NCBI RefSeq assembly: GCF_013248975.1
Contig: NZ_JABRWH010000001.1
Location: forward strand, 2,624,001-2,688,000
DNA: 64,000 bases
Source: Neobacillus endophyticus
Lineage (GTDB): Bacteria > Bacillota > Bacilli > Bacillales > Cytobacillaceae
Reading direction: 5' to 3'
The position numbers and the translations under genes are program-made. Shown here piece after piece: positions 8,689 to 17,845 of this stretch; the first letter of the stretch is position 1, and each line of letters opens with the position of its first letter. The notes beneath the pieces are model-generated. The model saw only the letters and a program-made list of their open reading frames with translations, did not search any database and had not been told where the DNA came from.

Positions 8689-9306
8689 TTAGGCATTTTT
8701 CATGATAATGGTTTCAAGCGTATTTGCCACGTTTTGACAGCTGTCCGCCACATTTTCAAGGTTTTCGTAAATTTCTTTATATTGAATAATACGGATTGGG
8801 TCTTTTTCCACATTAAACAGATTTTTAATGGAATGACGCAGAATATTGTCGCATTTTGATTCATAGTCCTTGATTTTGATGGCGTGCTCTCTAATTTGTG
8901 GAAGCTTTTTATTCGATAAAAGTGCAACTGCCTTATCAATTTCATGAACACTGCTTTGAATGGCTGCCACGAATTGCTTCATGAAATCATCGGCTTGTGT
9001 AATGGAATACATTTCGAACATAGCAGCAGTGCCTTCCAATCCATCGAGAACATCGTCCATGCTCATAGCTAAATGAAGGATATCTTCACGTTCAATTGGT
9101 GTAATAAAAGCATCATTTAATTCTTTTATCACTTCATGGACATAAGAATCGCCCTTTGATTCAAATTCCTTCATTTTTTCTGAGAAAATTTTCAAATCGC
9201 TGATATCTTTCAGTTTATAATCGGTAAAGAAATTAGCGCTTTCTTTAAGGTTAACGGAAATATTAGATAATAATGTCGAAAATTTATCGTTCTTCTTGAA
9301 TGCCAT
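8689..9306 (-). CDS. ykaA: DUF47/PhoU-like regulator of Pit
   Basis: The 205-aa all-helical protein has the DUF47 (PhoU-related) pattern, with repeated acidic helices such as KMKEFESKGDSYVHEVIKEL and ESKCDNILRHSI. DUF47 proteins are encoded next to pit genes and are thought to control transporter activity. ATG 9306 has an AGGATATTTAAA leader. A run of PhoP-like hexamers lies about 85-110 bp upstream. Confidence 0.9.
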   Translation of the reverse strand: MAFKKNDKFSTLLSNISVNLKESANFFTDYKLKDISDLKIFSEKMKEFESKGDSYVHEVIKELNDAFITPIEREDILHLAMSMDDVLDGLEGTAAMFEMYSITQADDFMKQFVAAIQSSVHEIDKAVALLSNKKLPQIREHAIKIKDYESKCDNILRHSIKNLFNVEKDPIRIIQYKEIYENLENVADSCQNVANTLETIIMKNA

Positions 9307-9387
9307 TTTAAATATCCTCCATTTTGCAATCGAAAATTAAACCAACAGGCTCTATTTTAGCTGAAAAATGTCTTATTAGGGTAAAAA

Positions 9388-9415
9388 TTTAAACTAAATT
9401 TACAAAAACTTAACA
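9388..9415. promoter_or_regulatory. Possible PhoP box array upstream of ykaA-pit
   Basis: Three hexamers, TTTAAA (9388), TTTACA (9399) and TTAACA (9410), lie exactly 11 bp apart with 5-bp spacers. That is the layout of Bacillus PhoP-binding direct repeats (TT-A/T/C-A-C/T-A). They lie upstream of the minus-strand ykaA-pit pair. The rest of 9307-9670 shows no gene. Confidence 0.35.
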
Positions 9416-9670
9416 TTAGAAAATTCTGAATATTAAGGATGGAAGTTGGTGTTTTTGGAATTTATCCAGTTCTTTTGGAGTGTGTAAAAAAACGCGGGTA
9501 GGGCAGAAGTCCGCTGTCGTATTATGGTAAATGCTTACTTTTCATTATGTGAGTATAAATAAGAAAACGGGGTATTTTAAAAGTACAGGCACAAATAAGA
9601 ATTGCCTGAAACAGCGGCTCAGAAGCTTGTGGGTTAGGAAAACTATGGATATAAAAAGGAGTGTTCTTAA

Positions 9671-9925
9671 ATGAGCTTTATTTGGTCGTTAATTGTTGGC
9701 GGTATAATAGGATGGTTAGCTGGGCTAATTGTTGGCAGAGATATTCCTGGCGGCATTATTGGTAATATCATTGCAGGGTTTGTAGGAGCATGGCTTGGAA
9801 CATTAATATTGGGAAATTGGGGGCCTCACGTTGCTAATTTCGCCATCATTCCAGCCGTGATCGGTGCTGCCGTACTTGCTCTACTAGTAGGATTTATCAT
9901 GCGGGCATTTAGAAAAGCCGGTTAA
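9671..9925 (+). CDS. GlsB/YeaQ/YmgE-type small stress membrane protein
   Basis: The 84-aa protein has three hydrophobic, glycine-rich helices and the repeated GWLAGLIVGRDIPGGIIGNI pattern of the transglycosylase-associated (YeaQ/YmgE/GlsB) family. ATG 9671 has an AAAGGAGTG ribosome site. Members are general-stress membrane proteins of unclear biochemistry. Its terminator (9948-9971) now forms the left edge of an IS1182 insertion. Confidence 0.85.
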   Translation: MSFIWSLIVGGIIGWLAGLIVGRDIPGGIIGNIIAGFVGAWLGTLILGNWGPHVANFAIIPAVIGAAVLALLVGFIMRAFRKAG

Positions 9926-9947
9926 CAGATAGAAAATAGGATGAAAA

Positions 9948-9971
9948 AAGCCTCCCATCATTGGGAGGCTT
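9948..9971. repeat. Left copy of 24-bp palindromic IS target / glsB terminator
   Basis: A perfect palindromic stem (AAGCCTCCCA with TGGGAGGCTT around ATCA-type loop bases) ends glsB. The same 24 bases recur at 11729-11752 on the other side of the IS1182 element. This makes them a target duplication of the whole terminator stem. Confidence 0.75.
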
Positions 9972-9972
9972 C

Positions 9973-10024
9973 AGACTGTCGACAAATCCGAAGGATTTCG
10001 GGTTTAAAATCGACAGTCTTTTTT
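9973..10024 (+). terminator. Terminator-like hairpin at the left IS end
   Basis: AGACTGTCG (9973) pairs with CGACAGTCT (10010-10018) and is followed by a T-run. Inside it, AAATCCG pairs with GGATTT. It should block transcription entering the IS from glsB, a common way to keep transposase levels low. Confidence 0.6.
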
Positions 10025-10044
10025 GTTTGGCCATATTAAACTTG

Positions 10045-10183
10045 TCTGTTGATTTCCGTTCCAGGCGGCTTCGCTTTCCGCGGGCGGTTCGGGGAGCCTC
10101 CTCTGCGCTTTCAGCGCCTGCGGGGTCTCCCCTGTCCCGTACTCCCGCAGGAGTCTTCGCCGCCTTCCACTCCAATCAACAGA
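10045..10183. repeat. GC-rich 139-bp repeat with perfect 10-bp inverted ends
   Basis: TCTGTTGATT (10045-10054) and AATCAACAGA (10174-10183) bracket a segment clearly richer in GC than its surroundings. It contains GGCGGCTTCGCTTTCCGC and GGAGTCTTCGCCGCC-like stretches. Similarity continues inward (the complement of the right end reads TGTTGATTGGAGTGGAAGG). A shortened relative (TGTTGATTGGAGCGGAAAG) occurs at 58902. I recall this type as a dispersed Bacillaceae repeat. Here it is nested in the IS1182 leader. Confidence 0.6.
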
Positions 10184-10259
10184 GTGTAAAAATCAATAAT
10201 GTACATTAACACAGCCTTTTGTATAATTTATTTACAGAGAATTAATAGAGGTGGATGGA

Positions 10260-11678
10260 ATGCTTTCGAAAAATACACAGATAAATCGTGACCAAATTGA
10301 AATGATTGCCTTAGATCAACTTGTACCTGCTGATCACTTGGTTCGCAAAATAGAAGCCGCAGTAGATTTTTCATTTATCTATTCATTGGTTGAAGATTTG
10401 TACTCAACTAAGCGCGGACGTTCAAGTATTGACCCTGTTGTATTAATTAAGATGGCTTTCATTCAATATACCTTCGGTATCCGTTCGATGCGTCAAACGA
10501 TAAAGGAAATTGAAACAAATATGGCGTATCGCTGGTTTTTAGGATTTGGTTTTTATGATAAAGTACCCCACTTTTCAACTTTTGGTAAAAACTACGAACG
10601 TCGTTTTAAGGATACAGACTTATTTGAACAAATTTTCTACCGTATTTTAAAAGAGGCAGCAGATAAAAAGTTAGTTAGTTCGGAACATGTATTCATTGAT
10701 TCAACTCACGTTAAAGCAAGTGCAAATAAACGCAAATTCGAAAAGAAAGTAGTTCGGAAAGAATCAAAAGCTTATGAAGCACGTCTTCAAGCAGAAATTA
10801 ATAGTGATCGTGAAGAACATGGGAAAAAGCCCATCCCACCAGATAAATATGAAAAAGAAGAAAACAAAGAAATAAAAGAAAGTACAACAGATTCGGAGAG
10901 TGGTTACTATGTAAAAGACGAAAGGACAAAGCAATTTGCTTATTCATTTCATACAGCCGCAGATAGAAATGGTTTTGTCCTGGGGACTATTGTAACTCCA
11001 GGTAACGTTCATGATAGTACAATGTTAGAGCCTCTAGTTGAAAAGGTCATTGAAAAATGTGGGAAACCTAATGCTGTAGCTGCTGATGCCGGATATAAAA
11101 CACCTGCTATTGCTCAATATTTAATTGAAAATGAAATTCGCCCTGCTTTACCCTATACACGACCACGTACAAAGGAGGGATATTTGAAAAAGCACGATTA
11201 TGTCTATGATGAGCACTTTGATTGTTACATATGTCCGGAAGGACAAGTTCTGGATTATAGAACGACTACTAAGGAAGGTTATCGACAGTACATCTCTAAT
11301 CCTGTTATATGTAAGGATTGCCCACTCCTAGCACAATGTACACAAAGTCAAAATCATCAAAAGCTCATTCAACGACATATCTGGGAACCATATCTTGAAG
11401 AGGCTGAACATCTTCGTCATACAGAAGAGAATAAAATAATATATGCACGTCGTAAAGAAACAATTGAACGTGTATTCGCGGATGCGAAAGAAAAGCATGG
11501 TATGCGATGGACAACCTTAAGAGGTCTTAAAAAATTGTCCATGCAGGCGATGCTTACTTTTGCTGCTATGAATTTAAAGAAGTTGGCTATGGACTTGGAA
11601 AAGTCCAGAAATGGCATAAAAATAGACCCCGCCGGGGTCTACCTTAAGAAAAATCAAACAGAAAAATCCCAATTTTAG
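10260..11678 (+). CDS. IS1182-family DDE transposase
   Basis: The 472-aa protein starts at ATG 10260, six bases after AGAGGTGG. It has the IS1182 layout. An N-terminal DUF772-type region contains LDQLVPADHLVRKIE, GRSSIDPVVLIKMAFIQY and PHFSTFGKNYERRF. The catalytic D lies in HVFIDSTHVKASANK and the second in VAADAGYKT. A Cys-rich stretch (CYICPEG, CKDCPLLAQC) follows, then the final RRKETIERVFADAKEKHG. No frameshift is seen. A GACCCCGCCGGGGTC hairpin overlaps its 3' end. Confidence 0.95.
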   Translation: MLSKNTQINRDQIEMIALDQLVPADHLVRKIEAAVDFSFIYSLVEDLYSTKRGRSSIDPVVLIKMAFIQYTFGIRSMRQTIKEIETNMAYRWFLGFGFYDKVPHFSTFGKNYERRFKDTDLFEQIFYRILKEAADKKLVSSEHVFIDSTHVKASANKRKFEKKVVRKESKAYEARLQAEINSDREEHGKKPIPPDKYEKEENKEIKESTTDSESGYYVKDERTKQFAYSFHTAADRNGFVLGTIVTPGNVHDSTMLEPLVEKVIEKCGKPNAVAADAGYKTPAIAQYLIENEIRPALPYTRPRTKEGYLKKHDYVYDEHFDCYICPEGQVLDYRTTTKEGYRQYISNPVICKDCPLLAQCTQSQNHQKLIQRHIWEPYLEEAEHLRHTEENKIIYARRKETIERVFADAKEKHGMRWTTLRGLKKLSMQAMLTFAAMNLKKLAMDLEKSRNGIKIDPAGVYLKKNQTEKSQF

Positions 11679-11728
11679 AAAAGGGCGCCAGAATCGGAAC
11701 TTTTGAAATGCCTTTTGTCTACAATCTG

Positions 11729-11752
11729 AAGCCTCCCATCATTGGGAGGCTT
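11729..11752. repeat. Right copy of 24-bp palindromic IS target
   Basis: Identical to 9948-9971. It directly abuts the yhcT stop codon (11753-11755) and now serves as terminator for yhcT on the minus strand. Confidence 0.75.
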
Positions 11753-12676
11753 TTAAAGTGTATAAACATCAATCCCTACAAAAAAGGAAGGATCGTCAAT
11801 AAAAGCTGCATAACATATAATTTCTTCTTCGCTAAAAGGATGCAGAAATTCGAGCTTAGCTGCATGAAGAGCCTGTCTGTCTGCAATTGGTTTTCCACCA
11901 TATAAAAGATCCCCTGCCAGTGGATGGCCGATATGACTAAAATGCACTCGGATTTGATGGGTTCTGCCTGTTTCAAGCCAGCATTTAACATAGGTTAATT
12001 TATTTGTCTTGTCTTCTTTTACTACTTCATAGTGAGTAACAGCTGTTTGTCCGGAAACGGATACTCTTCTTCTGGTGGGATGATGCCGGTCACGCCCAAT
12101 TGGTTCTTTTATGGTCCCTTTTTTTTGCCTTAATAGTCCATGAACTACTGCCAGATAGGTTCTTTTAATTTCCCTTTTTTCAAGCATGCGGTCTAAAATA
12201 GCCCCTGCTAATGCATGCTTAGCAAAAAGTATAGCTCCTGTTGTATCACGGTCCAGCCGATGTACCTGTCGAGTGTTCCTAATTTCTCCTTTTGCCTGCA
12301 TATAAAATGCAACGGCATTTAAAAGTGTATGTATATCATGCTCATTGTCATTAGGATGCGTGTTTATAAAGGGAGGTTTATTCAGCACAAGAACATGATC
12401 ATCTTCATATAGTATGTTAATTTCTTGATAATGAGGCGGGATCGTAAATTCCTCTTCTTCAAAAAGGTGGATTTCTAACCTTTTACCCGCCGTAAGAGGT
12501 ACTGTCCAATTCACGGCTTGTCCATCCATACGTACTTTTTTGTCCATTCGGAATATGTGAGTCAATTTTTTGGGAGCTTCCCATTCCTGACGAAAAATAT
12601 CCTCGACTGTTTTTCCATCCCATTTCTCTTGGATGATGATTTCCAACCATTCGCCCTTTCGAATTGTATTCAGCAT
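11753..12676 (-). CDS. yhcT: RluA-family pseudouridine synthase
   Basis: The enzyme converts uridine to pseudouridine in structured RNA. The family signature is HRLDRDTTG, with catalytic aspartate D142. Also present are LNKPPFINTHP and the RTHQIRVHF motif near the C-terminus. An S4-like N-terminal part precedes the catalytic domain. ATG 12676 follows AAAGGAGATTTT. The pairing with a divergent yhcU-type gene matches the B. subtilis yhcT-yhcU neighbourhood. The IS1182 copy ends right after its stop codon. Confidence 0.9.
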   Translation of the reverse strand: MLNTIRKGEWLEIIIQEKWDGKTVEDIFRQEWEAPKKLTHIFRMDKKVRMDGQAVNWTVPLTAGKRLEIHLFEEEEFTIPPHYQEINILYEDDHVLVLNKPPFINTHPNDNEHDIHTLLNAVAFYMQAKGEIRNTRQVHRLDRDTTGAILFAKHALAGAILDRMLEKREIKRTYLAVVHGLLRQKKGTIKEPIGRDRHHPTRRRVSVSGQTAVTHYEVVKEDKTNKLTYVKCWLETGRTHQIRVHFSHIGHPLAGDLLYGGKPIADRQALHAAKLEFLHPFSEEEIICYAAFIDDPSFFVGIDVYTL

Positions 12677-12793
12677 AAAATCTCCTTTGTATTACTATGG
12701 TTTTAATTACCACCATTCATACTCGCCTGTTTATGTTATTCTTATCCTATATAATACAGACAGAAATATGGGTTGGCAAAGGTGGGTTATTTA

Positions 12794-13195
12794 GTGAAGA
12801 TTGTTTTCGCCTCGACACCAGGTCAAGAAGAAGAAATTTGTGAACTGGTAAGGTACGTATATTCAAATATTTTTCCTTTGTACTTTACAGATGATGAAAT
12901 CAGTCAGTTTGAAAAGTTAAAGGTTCTGCATACCTCTGATCAGCAATTTGAAGAGATTGGCACATTAAAAGATGCTTTTCAGGTAATGGCTAGCATTCAA
13001 ACGCTCATCTCCATTTTGGAGACAACAGATCTTGATGAGCAATATGCTGAATTATTTAATAAAAATGCTGCAAACCTGCAGGATTTAGGACTCTTTTTCC
13101 CATTCGAATATGAACAGTTTGTTTCTGCCAAAAGCATGAAAAATAGTTCGGCTCTCAGTATGTATATGAAAGCTCATAATCAATTACTAGTTTAA
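12794..13195 (+). CDS. yhcU: YhcU family protein (DUF5365)
   Basis: The 133-aa soluble acidic protein starts MKIVFASTPGQEEEI. GTG 12794 has a GGTGGG ribosome site 8 nt upstream. An upstream in-frame TTG at 12773 has none. Length, composition and position beside yhcT agree with the uncharacterised YhcU family. It is monocistronic and ends at a hairpin terminator. Its function is unknown. Confidence 0.75.
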   Translation: MKIVFASTPGQEEEICELVRYVYSNIFPLYFTDDEISQFEKLKVLHTSDQQFEEIGTLKDAFQVMASIQTLISILETTDLDEQYAELFNKNAANLQDLGLFFPFEYEQFVSAKSMKNSSALSMYMKAHNQLLV

Positions 13196-13196
13196 C

Positions 13197-13226
13197 AAAA
13201 GTCTGCCCCGTGCAGGCTTTTTGTTT
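13197..13226 (+). terminator. yhcU terminator
   Basis: AAAAGTCTGC pairs with GCAGGCTTTT over a short CCCGT loop. Confidence 0.8.
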
Positions 13227-13384
13227 TATAATAAAGTTTTAAGCCATTTGCGGGTAATATTATATATAGAGGGTATGATGAATTTTCGCGAAAATTGTCG
13301 GCAGATTTTGTCTGATTTAAAGAGGAGATTCACGCTTTAACTTAGAAACTTATTAAAGTACATAATTCTAGGAGGGTTAACATA

Positions 13385-15127
13385 ATGAATTGGAAAACAA
13401 CAGCAAAGAGTTGGATGGACTTTGATCACTTGGATCAAGAATTAAAAAATGAATTAGGAAAAATCATGCATGATGAAAAGCTTTTAGAGGAAGCATTTTA
13501 TAAAAATTTAGAATTTGGTACGGGCGGAATGCGCGGAGAGATTGGTGTAGGAACAAACCGGATGAATATCTATACAGTTCGCAAGGCGTCTGCTGGATTG
13601 GCCGAGTACATAAAAGAGCAAGGAGAAGAGGCAAAACAGCGCGGAGTTGTGATAGCTTATGATTCACGGCACAAATCACCTGAATTTGCGATGGAAGCTG
13701 CTAAAACACTCGCAACAAACGGAATCCAAACATACGTATTTGATGAACTTAGACCGACACCGGAATTATCATTTGCCTTAAGATATTTAAATGCTTTTTC
13801 GGGAATCGTGGTGACCGCTAGCCACAATCCACCGGAATATAACGGTTATAAGGTTTATGGATCAGACGGGGCGCAATTACCGCCTGATGCAGCCGATGAA
13901 GTAATTTTAAAGGTAAATGCTATTGAAAATGAACTATTGATTGAAGTGAACAGTGAAGAAAACTTACGTCAAGCAGGCCTTATTAAAACAATCGGTGAAG
14001 AGATTGATCAAGCATACATTGAAAAGTTAAAGACAATTTCCGAAAATCCAGGTCTTGCGAAAGAAGTGGATATAAAAGTTGTTTATACACCATTGCATGG
14101 AACAGGGAATAAGCCTGTGCGTTCTGCCTTAGCAGCATTAGGCTATGAAAATGTAACGGTCGTGAAGGAGCAGGAGCTTCCGGATCCAGAATTCTCTACA
14201 GTCAAGAGTCCTAACCCTGAAGAGCATGCTGCATTTGAATTGGCCATTCGCGACGGAAAAGCATTGGGAGCGGACATTTTAATTGCAACTGATCCGGACG
14301 CTGACCGTTTAGGGATTGCAGTACAGAATTCTGAGGGCGAATATATCGTGTTAACCGGTAATCAAACAGGTGCATTATTACTTGATTACATTATTTCGCA
14401 GAAGGTCCAAAAGGGGACATTACCAGAAAATGGCGTGGTATTAAAGACAATTGTAACCTCCGAAATTGGCCGGAAGATTGCTGCTGCCCATCAGTTACCA
14501 ACTGTAGATGTGTTGACAGGATTTAAATTCATAGCTGAAAAGATAAAAGAATATAAAGCAACAGGTGAGCATACATTCCTATTTGGATATGAAGAATCCT
14601 ACGGATACTTAATAGGGGACTTTGCACGGGACAAGGATGCTGTTCAAGCTGCACTTTTGGCAGTTGAAGTGTGTGCTTATTACAAGAAGCAGGGCATGTC
14701 ACTTTATGAAGGCTTGATGCAAGTATTTGAAAAGTACGGATATTATCAGGAAGGACTGCGTTCCTTAACCCTTAAAGGCAAGGAAGGGGCTGAAATGATT
14801 CAATCCTTGTTAGCGTCATTCCGTAACGAATCGCTGACAAAATTAGGATCGTTTACAGTGGCTGCAGCGGAGGATTATTTAACTAGTACTCGAAAATTGG
14901 CAAATAGTGAAGAGAAAATTGATCTTCCGAAATCCAATGTTCTGAAATATCTTTTTGAAGACGGTTCATGGGTTTGCCTAAGACCTTCAGGTACAGAGCC
15001 GAAAGTAAAGTTCTACTTTGGGGTAAACAGCAATAGTCTTGAAGAGAGCCATGCAAGGCTAGAGGAAATTGATAAGGCCTTTATGGATTTAGTGGACCAT
15101 AAATTGAAAATGGTACAAGAAATTTAA
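13385..15127 (+). CDS. pgcA: Phosphoglucomutase / phosphomannomutase (alpha-D-phosphohexomutase)
   Basis: It interconverts glucose 6-phosphate and glucose 1-phosphate, the precursor of UDP-glucose for wall teichoic acid and glycolipid. The 580-aa length is typical. Catalytic S146 lies in [13 protein letters not shown]. The metal loop DPDADRLG, the sugar loop GYEESYG and the phosphate loop [12 protein letters not shown] are all present. ATG 13385 has AGGAGGG nine bases upstream. A UgtP-like enzyme at 59 kb would use its pathway product. Confidence 0.95.
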   Translation: MNWKTTAKSWMDFDHLDQELKNELGKIMHDEKLLEEAFYKNLEFGTGGMRGEIGVGTNRMNIYTVRKASAGLAEYIKEQGEEAKQRGVVIAYDSRHKSPEFAMEAAKTLATNGIQTYVFDELRPTPELSFALRYLNAFSGIVVTASHNPPEYNGYKVYGSDGAQLPPDAADEVILKVNAIENELLIEVNSEENLRQAGLIKTIGEEIDQAYIEKLKTISENPGLAKEVDIKVVYTPLHGTGNKPVRSALAALGYENVTVVKEQELPDPEFSTVKSPNPEEHAAFELAIRDGKALGADILIATDPDADRLGIAVQNSEGEYIVLTGNQTGALLLDYIISQKVQKGTLPENGVVLKTIVTSEIGRKIAAAHQLPTVDVLTGFKFIAEKIKEYKATGEHTFLFGYEESYGYLIGDFARDKDAVQAALLAVEVCAYYKKQGMSLYEGLMQVFEKYGYYQEGLRSLTLKGKEGAEMIQSLLASFRNESLTKLGSFTVAAAEDYLTSTRKLANSEEKIDLPKSNVLKYLFEDGSWVCLRPSGTEPKVKFYFGVNSNSLEESHARLEEIDKAFMDLVDHKLKMVQEI

Positions 15128-15141
15128 GAGGTGGAGAAGTT

Positions 15142-15187
15142 GAATAAATTCCGGAGGGCTGATCCCTTTCGGAATTTATTCGTTTTT
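15142..15187 (+). terminator. pgcA terminator
   Basis: GAATAAATTCCG pairs with CGGAATTTATTC. A second short GGG/CCC pairing lies in the loop, and GTTTTT follows. Confidence 0.85.
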
Positions 15188-15215
15188 AGGGAACCGATGA
15201 AGGAAAACGATCATG

Positions 15216-16595
15216 TTAGGCTTCCTCCATTATTAGACTGTTATTAGGCAAATAGATCGTTACCTCTGACCCAGTCCCTTCATGACTTGAAATTTTGATA
15301 TCCCCTTTATGGAGTCTGACAATCCTTTTGGCAATATGCAGCCCTAGGCCTGAACCGCCTGTTTCACGACTTCTAGCCTTGTCCACTCGATAAAATCGTT
15401 CAAAAATATTTTCAATTTCCTCTTGAGGAATACCGATTCCATAATCTTTTACTTTAATAATCGTTTGCTGTTCATTTTTTTCAAGGAATATTTCAATTTT
15501 CTGTTGGCTGTATTTAATGGCATTATCCAATAAAATAATGATCACTTGCTTTAATTTTAATTCATCTGCAAGCAAGGTTAAGGATGTTCCTGAATAAAAC
15601 AAATGGATTTCCCGCTTGTAGACCTCTTTCAATTGTTTTTGAATACTTTGGCAAAGCTGAATAAGATCTACTTTACTCATTTCTAATGATTGGTCGTTCT
15701 CTAAGGAAGCAAGATCAAGAAAGGTCTCAGTCATTTTTTGAATTCTGGTTGCTTCTGAGTGAATGGCCTGGATTGCTTCTTCAGCCAGATCTTTATCATG
15801 AAGTCCACGCCGCCTTAAAAGATTAGCATAGCTTTTAATGATGGTTAACGGCGTTTTAAGTTCATGTGAAGCATCTGAAACGAATTGAGATTGCTTTTCC
15901 ATATTATTTTGCAGCCTGTCAATCATACGATTAAAGGTTTTGGCCATTGTCTGTAATTCATCTTTCGTTTCTATCTGGATATTTATTTTCTTAAGGACAC
16001 CGCTTTGCTCGATATCTTCCATTGTTCTAATCATATTGGAAATGGGCCTCATGATAATGTTGGAAAGCCATCTGCCGCCAAATATAGACATAACAACGGC
16101 TAAGAGAGTACAAAGACCGAGAATCCACAACAAAATGTCTTTTCTCATTTCTAGGCCTGATAATTGTTCTCCGATTTCCAGTGTACCTTTGACGTGATGA
16201 TTTTGCTGAATGGGGACACGAATAATCAATACTTGTATTTCTTCATTATCCAGAGTGATCATTTTTTGAATAGACTCGTCTGCCCGGACAAATTTACCTT
16301 TAATTTTTTGCGCGAAAGGCTTATCATTCGTCACTTCATAAAACGTTTTTCCATCAGGTTGTATAATTCGAATATAGGAATGGCTGGTTAAGTAATCCTT
16401 TAATTCTCCTTCTACACTTCGAGTAGGCATGCCATGAATATCATTTAAAATGTCATCGGCCTGCTGAAATATCATATTGGTTTCCATATTTACAGTTGTT
16501 TTCATAAAAAGAAAAAAGACGACAATATTGATAAACATTAAGATGAAGAGCATCCAAACAGTCGTTAACAAATTAATCTTTGTTGTAATTTTCAT
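15216..16595 (-). CDS. HAMP-containing sensor histidine kinase
   Basis: The 459-aa membrane kinase has two transmembrane helices (about 11-32 and 154-175) around an extracellular sensor of about 120 residues. A HAMP domain follows, then the H box with H244 in SDASHELKTPL, the N box ILLDNAIKYS, and G boxes VKDYGIGIP and GGSGLGLHI. ATG 16595 has an AAGGAGTC ribosome site and lies one base from the stop of the regulator gene. It resembles the YkoH/ArlS-type group. The signal is unknown. Confidence 0.9.
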   Translation of the reverse strand: MKITTKINLLTTVWMLFILMFINIVVFFLFMKTTVNMETNMIFQQADDILNDIHGMPTRSVEGELKDYLTSHSYIRIIQPDGKTFYEVTNDKPFAQKIKGKFVRADESIQKMITLDNEEIQVLIIRVPIQQNHHVKGTLEIGEQLSGLEMRKDILLWILGLCTLLAVVMSIFGGRWLSNIIMRPISNMIRTMEDIEQSGVLKKINIQIETKDELQTMAKTFNRMIDRLQNNMEKQSQFVSDASHELKTPLTIIKSYANLLRRRGLHDKDLAEEAIQAIHSEATRIQKMTETFLDLASLENDQSLEMSKVDLIQLCQSIQKQLKEVYKREIHLFYSGTSLTLLADELKLKQVIIILLDNAIKYSQQKIEIFLEKNEQQTIIKVKDYGIGIPQEEIENIFERFYRVDKARSRETGGSGLGLHIAKRIVRLHKGDIKISSHEGTGSEVTIYLPNNSLIMEEA

Positions 16596-16596
16596 T

Positions 16597-17286
16597 TTAT
16601 GACTCCTTGATGGTATAACCAATTCCTCTTACTGTGGTAATTAATTGTGATGAGAAGCCTTCATCTGCCTTTTTTCTAAGATGTCTGATGGTGACATCAA
16701 TGACGTTTGTTTCCCCCTCATAATCATAGCCCCAAACATTTAATAAAATGTTTTCCCGAGTAACTACTTTATTTTTATTCATTAATAAATAAACAAGTAA
16801 ATCAAATTCTTTTGGCGTAAGAATAATGGAGCTTCCTTCCCTGGTCACATCCCTTGTTTCGATATTGACCACTAAATCACTGACCGCCAGAATAGAATCC
16901 TCTTTTCTTTGTCTAGTTGATGAGGTGTGGCGAAGACAGGAACGGATTCTGGCTAATAATTCTTCGATCTCAAATGGTTTTGTCACATAGTCATTTGCAC
17001 CTTGGTCCAACCCGGCAACTTTATCAAATGTAGTATTTCTGGCCGTTAAAAGAATAACCGGTAATGTTTGATTAACCTTCCTCAATCTTCTCAATACTTC
17101 AATTCCATTCAGTTCAGGCAGCATCACATCCAATAAGATTAAGTCAATATTGGATTGTAACGCCGTTTCCAGTCCTATTCTTCCATTATGTTCTACAGTA
17201 ACGCGATAGCCTTCAAATTCTAGTTCCATTTTTAAAACCCTGGCAATTTGCCCTTCATCTTCAATGATTAAAATGTGAGGGGTCAT
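16597..17286 (-). CDS. OmpR/PhoB-type response regulator
   Basis: The 229-aa protein has an N-terminal receiver (acceptor D53 in LILLDVMLPELNG, K in YVTKPFE). The C-terminal winged helix contains LTPKEFDLLVYLL and VTIRHLRKKAD. ATG 17286 has AAGGAGG upstream. It is translated first in an operon with the kinase at 15216-16595. It is close to YkoG-like regulators, and its targets are unknown. Confidence 0.93.
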   Translation of the reverse strand: MTPHILIIEDEGQIARVLKMELEFEGYRVTVEHNGRIGLETALQSNIDLILLDVMLPELNGIEVLRRLRKVNQTLPVILLTARNTTFDKVAGLDQGANDYVTKPFEIEELLARIRSCLRHTSSTRQRKEDSILAVSDLVVNIETRDVTREGSSIILTPKEFDLLVYLLMNKNKVVTRENILLNVWGYDYEGETNVIDVTIRHLRKKADEGFSSQLITTVRGIGYTIKES

Positions 17287-17444
17287 AGATGATTCCTCCT
17301 TAAAGAAATAGTGGAGACTTATGCTGTCATTATTATAAACCATACGAAGCACGGCTTCGAATTTAAGAAGCCGTGCTCATGGTTGGTGGAATTCTTTCGT
17401 CCGGTTTTAAAAGTTTCTCACCTTTTTTGCATGTACTTGTTCAT

Positions 17445-17699
17445 TCAGGGAAGACTATACATCGGAATATCTTCTGGTAGTTGATCTGCTGTTTCATTGG
17501 CATGGTCAATATATCTGAGCAGGTTGTATAGTTTGGTTTCAATGACACTGTAATCACGTTCAAAATTGTATGCATGCAGGAAATGCTCAATCTTTTTTGA
17601 TAAAAAATGGTCAGTGGTACGAACCATTAATATCAATAAATTATCCCATTCCGACCGATGAGTATAATACAACGCTCGGTCATAATCCAATTTATTCAT
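17445..17699 (-). CDS. yhdB: YhdB family protein (84 aa)
   Basis: The small soluble protein starts MNKLDYDRALYYTHRSEWDN. ATG 17699 follows AGGAGGAG; a longer reading frame upstream has no ribosome site. I recognise it as the YhdB family. Its place near spoVR agrees with B. subtilis gene order. Its function is unknown. Confidence 0.7.
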   Translation of the reverse strand: MNKLDYDRALYYTHRSEWDNLLILMVRTTDHFLSKKIEHFLHAYNFERDYSVIETKLYNLLRYIDHANETADQLPEDIPMYSLP

Positions 17700-17845
17700 T
17701 TCATTTCTCTCCTCCTTATTAGGAGTTGAGATTATTGTATGACAAACTGGCAAGAACAATCGCAGAAAATGTTGTCACTGCATATTAAAGCGGTTATCAA
17801 GTATTACCTGTATAAAATAGATCATTCCGAACTTGGAGAGACTTC

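Larger units (their letters stand above)
9973..11727 (+). mobile_element. IS1182-family insertion sequence
   Basis: About 1755 bp are bounded by related inverted ends, AGACTGTCGACAAA (9973-9986) and TTTGTCTACAATCT (11714-11727). They are flanked by two copies of a 24-bp palindromic terminator. One full-length transposase is present. IS1182-type elements are known to favour palindromic targets, which fits. Its 5' leader carries a terminator-like hairpin and a GC-rich dispersed repeat. The element looks intact and possibly active. Confidence 0.85.

Noticed and set aside
9553..9575. Sigma-B promoter for the GlsB-type gene (GTATAA, 11 bp, GGGTAT)
   Set aside because: The spacer is shorter than the usual 12-15 bp and the -35 is imperfect; it is too weak to claim.
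9909..10209. Frames of 82-88 aa on both strands rich in Arg, Ala and Pro
   Set aside because: They arise from the GC-rich 139-bp inverted repeat in the IS leader and lack ribosome sites.
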